Positions 57,001-64,000 of a stretch of 64,000 nucleotides of DNA are shown in pieces (position 1 is the stretch's first letter; every line of letters begins with the position of its first letter). The translations under genes and the position numbers were made by a program. The stretch is from Tetraselmis striata. Its lineage: Eukaryota; Chlorophyta; Chlorodendrophyceae; Chlorodendrales; Chlorodendraceae. The stretch lies in contig VCJN01002642.1 of assembly GCA_006384855.1 (NCBI GenBank), positions 1 through 64,000 on the forward strand, read 5' to 3'. The notes below the pieces were generated by a model that saw nothing but the letters and a program-made list of their open reading frames with translations, was not told where the DNA came from and made no database searches.

Positions 57001-59423
57001 GCTGTGGACGGTTTGACCGCACGGCACGCCGACATTTGGACATAAAGAACCGTATTTTTCTCCCATGGTCGCCGAGATACATGTCTTGGCCACCTACCCC
57101 ATGCCGCGCGGCGCATGGTTTGGAGTCTATGGCCAGCTAACGGGCTACATGTCACATTCGCAAACTGGCCGTTCGCCCTGCAAGAAGCAGTAATATTGCA
57201 ATCACGTTTTAATTCATAACATTTCGGCGATTTATCAGATTGGACTGCAAATTAGTGCGATGGAAAGCCCGTGACCTGCGCTTTCCAACGCACTAATTTT
57301 CAGCCCAATCTAACAAAACTTCGAAATGTTATGGCCTCTCAAAGTTACCCCCTGTTCTGGTATCCCAGCCAGCCCACTCACTGTGGATGGGGGCGCATGA
57401 TGGTGGCATGTAATGTGCCCTTCCACGCAAGCTCCCAGGCGCGAGGACCCCTTTGATAGGTCTCCACGTCGCGCGGACCCCGTCATCATTTTCGCTTTTC
57501 CCTTTGGATGATGGGTGACATGTGTTGTAAGTACTCGTGGGAGTACTTAGTGAAACATGGCTCTTACTCGTAGCGTTTGGCGAATTGAGTTGGTTGCAGA
57601 ATGTAATCTCTTACATGTGTGACAACATGCGCGCATACCTGTGCAGCAGTGGCGACATTGCTGCCGAGGGGGGCAGCCCGCGCTTAGCCTACGGTGCGGG
57701 CGGTATAAGCATGCACCTATGAAATCGAAGGCACTTTATGTGTGCTACTTTCACCCAGCGAGGCGCGGCCAACGGCGCTTATCTTGCAGCTTGGAAAACT
57801 GTGCGATGATTGGCTCCATCACGACGACGGGATTACTAGCACACTCTCATGGAAATACCATGCATTGCATCAGTAGCGTGCATGGATTGGGCTCAATCTC
57901 GGTGGTCTTACATCGCATGCATACGTCCACCCACCACCGGCAGCGCGCGGGCATATGCGAAGGATGTATGGTAGCTACGCCGCCAACAAGTTGCCCCCTA
58001 TTCATTGCCCGTTTTTTCTGTGGTTTTAGCCGTGTGCCAAGCAATGCCATTGCCAAAGAACAATTCTAAAAGTGCGATAACCGGGAGAAACGGCTGCCTC
58101 CTTGGCGTAGGAGGCTTGCATACACTGGAATACAAGCAAGGCTCCATGGCCCCGTGGCCCCATGCCTTGGGCACCGAGGCGAGGATACGCGCGGATTTCT
58201 ATGTGCAAAGACTAATGTGGACTGGTGTATATGTTAAGCGCATTATTACGGGTAGTACGGGTAGCGACTCATGGGCGGCCAGCATGGAAGACAAATTAAA
58301 AGTGTCTGCCGCATACGCTGGGCGTATTTCTGATGTTTGCAAATATATTTGTCGCGCGCCCGGCGCATATTGGATATGATTGAGACGAATAACAATAACG
58401 AGCGCGCGCCGGATGAAGGTACATCGTACTAGTATCCGTACGGTAACAAGAATGAGTGAAGTATAAAGCAAGGCACTGCTAGCTGTCGTCGCTCATAATT
58501 GTGCATTTATATTATATTCAAAATGTGAGGCGGTGCGCGTAAGGTGGTGTAAGGCGGTGTAATTCGGTACGCGTTAGGTGGTTTAATTAAGGTGGTGTAA
58601 GGCGGCGCGCGGATGCGGACGATATGCTGGCAGAGGGGCGGCGGCGCGGATTCCCAATTTCGCAGCGCCGCAGCACCAGCCTGACGCAGGGCGACGCCGT
58701 CATGAGTGCCGGTGCCGGTATTAGCCGGTAATCGGTCGGTGCCATTTACGCGTGGCACAAACACACGGAGGTGGTCGATGTGCCGATAAGAATGTGGCCA
58801 GCCAAGATGCATTGGCAATCGGACGACTAGGTATACTTTGCACCATTCCACAAGTACCACCATAACACTGTCATCATGGCAGTGTCATTAAAAGAACAAA
58901 CGCGTAGGTGGCAATTACATGCCGCCGTGCATGTCCGTGTTTTAATTTGCCACCCTTCTAGCGTTGCAATAAACCGCTTGCAATAAACCAATACTCCTCG
59001 ATTACTTTATTTATATGCGCACTACAAACAGAACTGAAGCAACTATGAAAGGTTGCCAGCAAAAAAAAGACATAAGCCTGAAATCAAGGGCGAGCAGGAG
59101 GCCAGGGAGCCAAGAACCAAAGCAAAGCCAAGGGAACCACGAAGTCGCCAAGTTGTCAGGAACCAAAGGGTCAAGGGAAGCACCAAAGCCGAGGAACGAC
59201 CAGAAAGACCGAAAGGGGAACATGAAACCAATGGGGATCACTGCCCCGGGGTAGGCCATGAGCCGCAGCGAGTACGCTTGCAGCCAATGACCCGGGTCAT
59301 AGCAACACATGCCGACGCGCGACGCGACTCCTCGATTATTATACTGGTCATGCATGACGGCATATTATACATACGTGCGCCGTGCTCATGATTCCAACAA
59401 ATAACGTGTATGTAGGAATTGTT
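57001..59423. other. Intergenic, no supported gene
   Basis: Scattered short frames. Near 58530-58610 a short word GGTGGTGTAAGGCGG recurs. A diverged stretch of the 233-bp tandem unit is visible at about 58695-58760 (GTGCCGGT...TCGGTCGGTGCCATTTA). Confidence 0.5.
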
Positions 59424-60121
59424 TTCATCATCTCATCGTTGCGCGCCGGCATGTGGCCATGGCATGTGGCCAAGGCAACACTGCCAGTCCGCAATCTTGT
59501 ACTGCTATCAATTCAAAACGATGTACGTAAACGTGAATAGGCATCGCAGGTGCCGGTAGTCGGTCGGTACCATTTATTTCTATATGTATGTACACCCCTC
59601 CATATTTAAGTCTCATGCCCCTTTCTCGCCGAATCCGAGCTAACGAATATTAGGGTTTCATCATCTCATCGTTGCGCGCCGGCATGTGGCCATGGCATGT
59701 GGCCAAGGCAACACTGCCAGTCCGCAATCTTGTACTGCTATCAATTCAAAACGATGTACGTAAACGTGAATAGGCATCGCAGGTGCCGGTAGTCGGTCGG
59801 TACCATTTATTTCTATATGTATGTACACCCCTCCATATTTAAGTCTCATGCCCCTTTCTCGCCGAATCCGAGCTAACGAATATTAGGGTTTCATCATCTC
59901 ATCGTTGCGCGCCGGCATGTGGCCATGGCATGTGGCCAAGGCAACACTGCCAATCCGCAATCTTGTACTGCTATCAATTCAAAACGATGTACGTAAACGT
60001 GAATAGGCATCGCAGGTGCCGGTAGTCGGTCGGTACCATTTATTTCTATATGTATGTACACCCCTCCATATTTAAGTCTCATGCCCCTTTCTCGCCGAAT
60101 CCGAGCTAACGAATATTAGGG
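59424..60121. repeat. Three tandem copies of a 233-bp unit
   Basis: Units start at 59424, 59657 and 59890 and are almost identical; the third differs by one base (CAATCCGC for CAGTCCGC). Each starts TTCATCATCTCATCG and ends near CGAATATTAGGG. Each holds a 62-aa minus-strand frame without motif, which I regard as chance. The period exceeds that of a single nucleosome. High identity implies recent amplification or homogenisation. Confidence 0.95.
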
Positions 60122-61716
60122 CAGCTGAATCTATGTTTTATGACCTGAAATCCTGGACTATTGCACATTTATGCTCAGCCTTTACCACCATAGGGTGTAA
60201 GCAACCCCTTTGGCCCTAACAAGTGCTCTACACGAGCGGCACTAGCGCCACACTGAGCGTTTCCCGCACCCCCACAACTACGGGGGTTGGTGCCCCGCAC
60301 GTCCCGCCGCGCATGCATAGACCATTGCATGGTGGGATGGCCATGGGTGAGCGAGGAAACATGTCAGCAAAGAGGCTAGGGTATTTGTGCTTGGGGTGGG
60401 GCCATAGTGGCGTGCGCCCGTGCACGATGCTGCGTGATACCATCGCCACTGCAGTGCCGCCTTGTGGTGCAGCTCTCAAACTCGCGGTATCGCTCAGTGC
60501 GTTGCGAGGAAACGTCAGAAAATTTTCATATGAATGCCAATACAAACTACGCGAGCAGGGCTACAAATTCCACAGCTGCAGCACGGTCGTCCAAGGCTAT
60601 TTAGGCACTCTTTCAATTTTTTGAAATAATAAGTCGAAATCTGACGTCCGTGTCAGCGTGTATGTACATACAAGTTGGTCAACATGTATGGTCAACATGT
60701 TGGCGTGAAATTTTACGCCAAGGGGATCCCAAAACCTGATACACGGTGGCGGGACAGTGTGTTGACTGTATGTACTTGTGCACGGACTAGTCATACTTGG
60801 CACATACCCCCCTTGAGCGATGCCCGCCACGGCCGCCATGCCGGACCCCCCTTTCACAACATTATTTCCATCTGCGCATCGACGCATTAAGGTGCACGCC
60901 ATTGCCGCCCCACTGGGCTCACCACGGCGCGCTATGAGCATGCGGCCATGCATTGCTATAGAAAAGCTTTTGGCCTACGGCAAGGAGGCCGCGAGAACTT
61001 TCTCCCGCCTGCGCGTGCAACGATCACAGCCGCATTTTGTCCATGATTTTGGCCATAAACCATCGTCATCGACACGTAGGGCTTGGTCCAGGTCGTGAAT
61101 GACCTAACTTTAATACCCTACGTGGGTGTATGGTGGATAGTGATCATGCCAAGGGTGATGTGGTATGAGTACGGTGGCTGTGGTGCCCCATGCTTATTTG
61201 TGCACACGAGTGGCGCAATTTGTGTCTTTGAAGCGCCGACGCCATAAGCCTGCCCTGCTTTTGCATGAATGCAAGCGTTGACGGCAACGGCCCCCGCGTG
61301 GTATGTAATACGGGGAGTATCGCGCTATATCGCGGCATCCCCCCCCCCCCCCCCCCCCCCGCCGTACGACCCTGAGTAACCCGCATGCACGCGCGCACGG
61401 CCTCAGTGCAGCCGCGTATGGGCATGTGGATCAAATTCGCAAACCCAATACTTATGTGGAAGGGTGTAGATTTACATATGTATTGTGTACAGGTACCTGT
61501 AATTAATATGTAAATATGTAGATATGTAAATGTGGTTACGGTACGGGGTTTGCGCGGTCGATACTTTTTCGACTACGACGACTACAGCGGGTGACGGGCT
61601 GACGACAGGCACCGCCATCGGCTTTAGCCCCCCCCCCCCCCCCCCCCCCCCCCCCCGCCACCCCAAACACACACACACCGGCGGAGGTGGCGGCTATACT
61701 ATACCCTGTTGTATAA
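60122..61716. other. Upstream region of the UGT gene, no supported gene
   Basis: C runs lie at 61339-61360 and 61628-61656. The latter is ~60 bp upstream of the UGT start codon and may be in its promoter or 5' UTR. Short frames only. Confidence 0.45.
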
Positions 61717-64000
61717 ATGACGACATCCAGCCCGGCGCAGCGTGGCGGGAGGAGGTTGCCCGGTGCAGCGATCGCGACGGCGCTCCTGCTGGCCGCGCTG
61801 CTCGGCTTGTCGCTCCCGATGGTGGCGAGAGGCTCAAACGTGCTGATAACCTCCAAGGTGACAACTGCTAGAGCGCCCCCAGCGACCTTCCCGCGTGTCT
61901 CCAGCTAGCCTTCGCACTCTGACGATCCTTTATTTCCTCGTCGCCGCGCCGCCCGGTCGCCCTCCAGGCGTACGCCCGGTCGCACCACCTCAACGCCCTC
62001 CGCCTCGCGCGCGCTCTTCAGGAGCGCGGCCACCGAGTCGGCTTAGTTGTCTCCTCGCTAGACGCCGCGTGGTACGCCAAGCACGTAGCTGCCATGCCGG
62101 ATCTGATTCTGGTACGTCCGCCTAGCCCCCCCTCCCCCCCTCCACACACACTTGGCCACAGTCTCTCACTGAACGCTCATGAAGGGGTATTTCCAAATTT
62201 TTCTTTGCGAATTTGGGTGTATTTATCAATGTGTTTGGCGGGGTAGCTGGACGAGCCCTCCATCCTCTCGGAAGACTTTGTGAAGCTCTTCATAGATAAG
62301 GTAGAGCAGATGGGGACGCTGGAGCTGCTCACAAAGGTCGTCCAGATGCGGAGCAAGTTTGAGCTGTGTCCGCATGCCGAGAGCTTTGCGCACATGGTGC
62401 CGCAGTACGAGGCCTTCCGGCCCGATATACTGGTGGTGGATGGCACGGGGTTGTGCGCGTTTGTGGTGGCACAGGCACTGGGCCTGCCCTACGTCACCTT
62501 CTACCCCATACAGGCAAGCTGATGCAGCCACCATGTGCATCCTCTGAACCCCCTGCGCATGTCTCGCCTCGGCAATTTGCGGCTACGTCTTGCAATTTTG
62601 GTCATCTAAGGCCATCCTTGTGATGTTGCTGCATCAGCCCGTCCAGCCAATGATGTCTCTGTTCCATGATGTCCCGGTGAATGCCGCGCGCTGGGGGGCC
62701 GTCGGCTTTGGCTTCAACCCCTACGCCCCTGCCTTCCTGCCGCGCCTTGCCAACCAAGCAGCCATGTATGCGATGAGCGCGCTCCAACACGCCATGGGGA
62801 GGCTCAAGTCTTCTTTTGCCAGAGCCGGCATGCCGGATGGATCCTGTCCACGTGAGACCGCCCAGGCTAACATGCCCCCCCCCCCCCCCCCCCCCCACCT
62901 TCCTCTCTTTCCCTGAATGCACCCGAATCAGGAACCACCCTTTCCCGCAGCTGCTAGCAGCGTTCGCTTGTTTCAGTTGATGCGGAATTGTACAACTTGC
63001 ATAGACGCTACGCATGCTACAACCTGTTCTCCAACCCGATTGTGTCACAGCAACCTCACCGGCAAGGTGCGAGGAGAATGCCTGCCATGTGGAGTTGCCG
63101 CCTGAGATGGTATCCCCATGCCGTTTCGGCTTTTTTGCTCTACACTGCAGGTGCCGCAGCCGAGAGCCGTGCCGTCATGATCCTGAGCGACCCATTGCTG
63201 GATCACCCCGCCCCACTGCCCGCCAATGTGCACGCCATTGGTGCACTCCTCCCCGCGGAGGGCGGGCGCCTGGATGGCGACCTGGAAGCGCTGCTGGCGG
63301 CCGCAGATGGGCGCTCTGTGTACATGTCCTTCGGAACCACTGGCGTGGGCGGCGCCACTGCGCGGGCCTTCCTGGACGTCTGGGCGCAGCTGCCAGATGT
63401 CACTGTCATTTGGAAGGTTGCCCCCCCCCCCCCCTTCCCCCCTCTTTGCTTCTCTTTCCCAGCCCCAATGGCGTCTGTACCTGGGATGTCTACTTTCGCT
63501 GCATGGATAGCCATTGTTTAGACTAATTAACATTCGTCCCGAGATATAGGGAAGGCCTGGTATGTTGATGTCAACAGGGGATCCCCCTTGACGGCATGTG
63601 CACCCTCCCACCATTGCTAGCATGTCTGCCACACGGTGCGCAGGTCCACTGACAGCACGGCAACAGGTGTCCAATGCATCAGCAGAGCCGTTCGCTGAAG
63701 CGGCGGAGCTACCCAATGTGCGGCTGGTGGAGTGGGTGGACCAGAACGCGGTGCTAGCCCACCCTGCGCTCGGCCTCTTCCTCACGCACGGCGGCCACAA
63801 TTCTGTCAGCGAAGCTGCGTTCCACGGGGTGCCAATGCTGGCGGTGGCCATCTTTGGTGACCAGTGGGACAGCGCTGGCCGAGCGGTCGCGAACGGCTTT
63901 GCGGAACTGCTGGACAAGCGCAAACTCACGCCAGAGGCCGTCAAGGTGCGCGCCTCCGCTTCCGCTGCAGCAAGAAGCTGACCGCAGCGCAATTGCGGTT
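61717..64000 (+). CDS. Family-1 UDP-glycosyltransferase, 3' end outside window
   Basis: Exons: 61717-61857, 61968-62111, 62247-62513, 62647-62851, 62977-63066, 63151-63416, 63667-63945, continuing beyond 64000; in phase over 464 codons. GT1 enzymes transfer a sugar from a UDP-sugar to small lipophilic acceptors. Support: an N-terminal signal peptide ([20 protein letters not shown]), and [20 protein letters not shown] matching the animal-type UGT acceptor-site motif with the catalytic His. Then comes DILVVDGTG...[23 protein letters not shown], and the donor-binding signature [15 protein letters not shown] then FGDQWDS. Signal peptide plus length resemble ER-lumenal UGTs, which usually end in a TM anchor; that part is outside the window. 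The intron after 62513 has a GC donor (CAG then GCAAGC). Exon 4 could also start 6 bp earlier. Two introns have C tracts (62876-62896, 63420-63434). Confidence 0.85.
62876..62896 (+). repeat. Poly-C tract in UGT intron 4
   Basis: About 20 C in a 125-bp intron. The next such run starts 3 bases after the donor of intron 6 (63420-63434). Confidence 0.95.

Noticed and set aside
59424..60121. CRISPR-like array or telomere-type repeat (TTAGGGTTT at unit ends)
   Set aside because: The unit is 233 bp without spacers, and the telomere-like word occurs once per unit, not in tandem.
61530..61871. 113-aa frame spanning the C run upstream of the UGT gene
   Set aside because: It runs through a homopolymer into the UGT signal-peptide region in a different frame; the UGT frame starting at 61717 is clearly the real one.

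Overview
The window reads as nuclear DNA of a green alga (Viridiplantae, most likely a flagellate chlorophyte). Genes are split by many short introns, coding DNA is GC-rich, and TGTAA (the usual green-algal poly(A) signal) follows some stop codons. The gene set includes a flagellar dynein-regulatory-complex subunit (DRC10/IQCD-like), a homologue of the plant At4g15545/NAIP1 family, and a LUC7-type splicing factor. The species cannot be named from the sequence. All exon models below were built by hand from splice sites and reading phase. Models with consistent phase across every junction are marked.

Layout. 1-10.4 kb: repeat-rich DNA with an inverted fragment of a non-LTR element (1-107), a gag-only LTR retrotransposon with identical LTRs and a 5-bp target duplication (751-4780), and a tRNA-derived SINE (6223-6462). 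10.5-11.7 kb: an ankyrin plus MYND-finger gene with incomplete structure. 11.7-15 kb: nothing supported. 15-19.4 kb: a decayed non-LTR retrotransposon with reverse transcriptase and a PD-(D/E)XK-like nuclease. 20.3-39.8 kb: a gene-dense island holding LUC7-like (+), TLC-domain membrane protein (-), DRC10-like (+), NAIP1-like (-), a small hypothetical gene (-), an AIG1/ADTRP-family membrane protein (+), and a PAN/Apple type II membrane protein (-); a MITE sits among them. 40.3-43.5 kb: a tyrosine-recombinase element with split direct repeats, a gag-like ORF and no reverse transcriptase. 44.6 kb: second SINE copy. 47.4-54.6 kb: a nine-exon gene for a predicted 1544-aa single-pass membrane protein with a very long Gln-rich tail. 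55-61.5 kb: repeats, including a 233-bp x3 tandem array and decayed Cys-rich coding fragments. 61.7 kb to the end: a family-1 UDP-glycosyltransferase that runs off the window.

Two features stand out. First, introns of the host genes very often carry long homopolymeric C tracts on the sense strand, so runs appear as C in plus-strand genes and G in minus-strand genes, with a few exceptions. Second, at least five distinct mobile-element types are present. The LTR element is gag-only, the tyrosine-recombinase element lacks reverse transcriptase, and the reverse-transcriptase element has lost a catalytic Asp. No autonomous element is intact here.

The genes do not form a pathway or operon. The TLC and DRC10 genes are divergent, with about 0.9 kb between their starts. 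DRC10 and NAIP1-like are convergent, as are AIG1-like and PAN.
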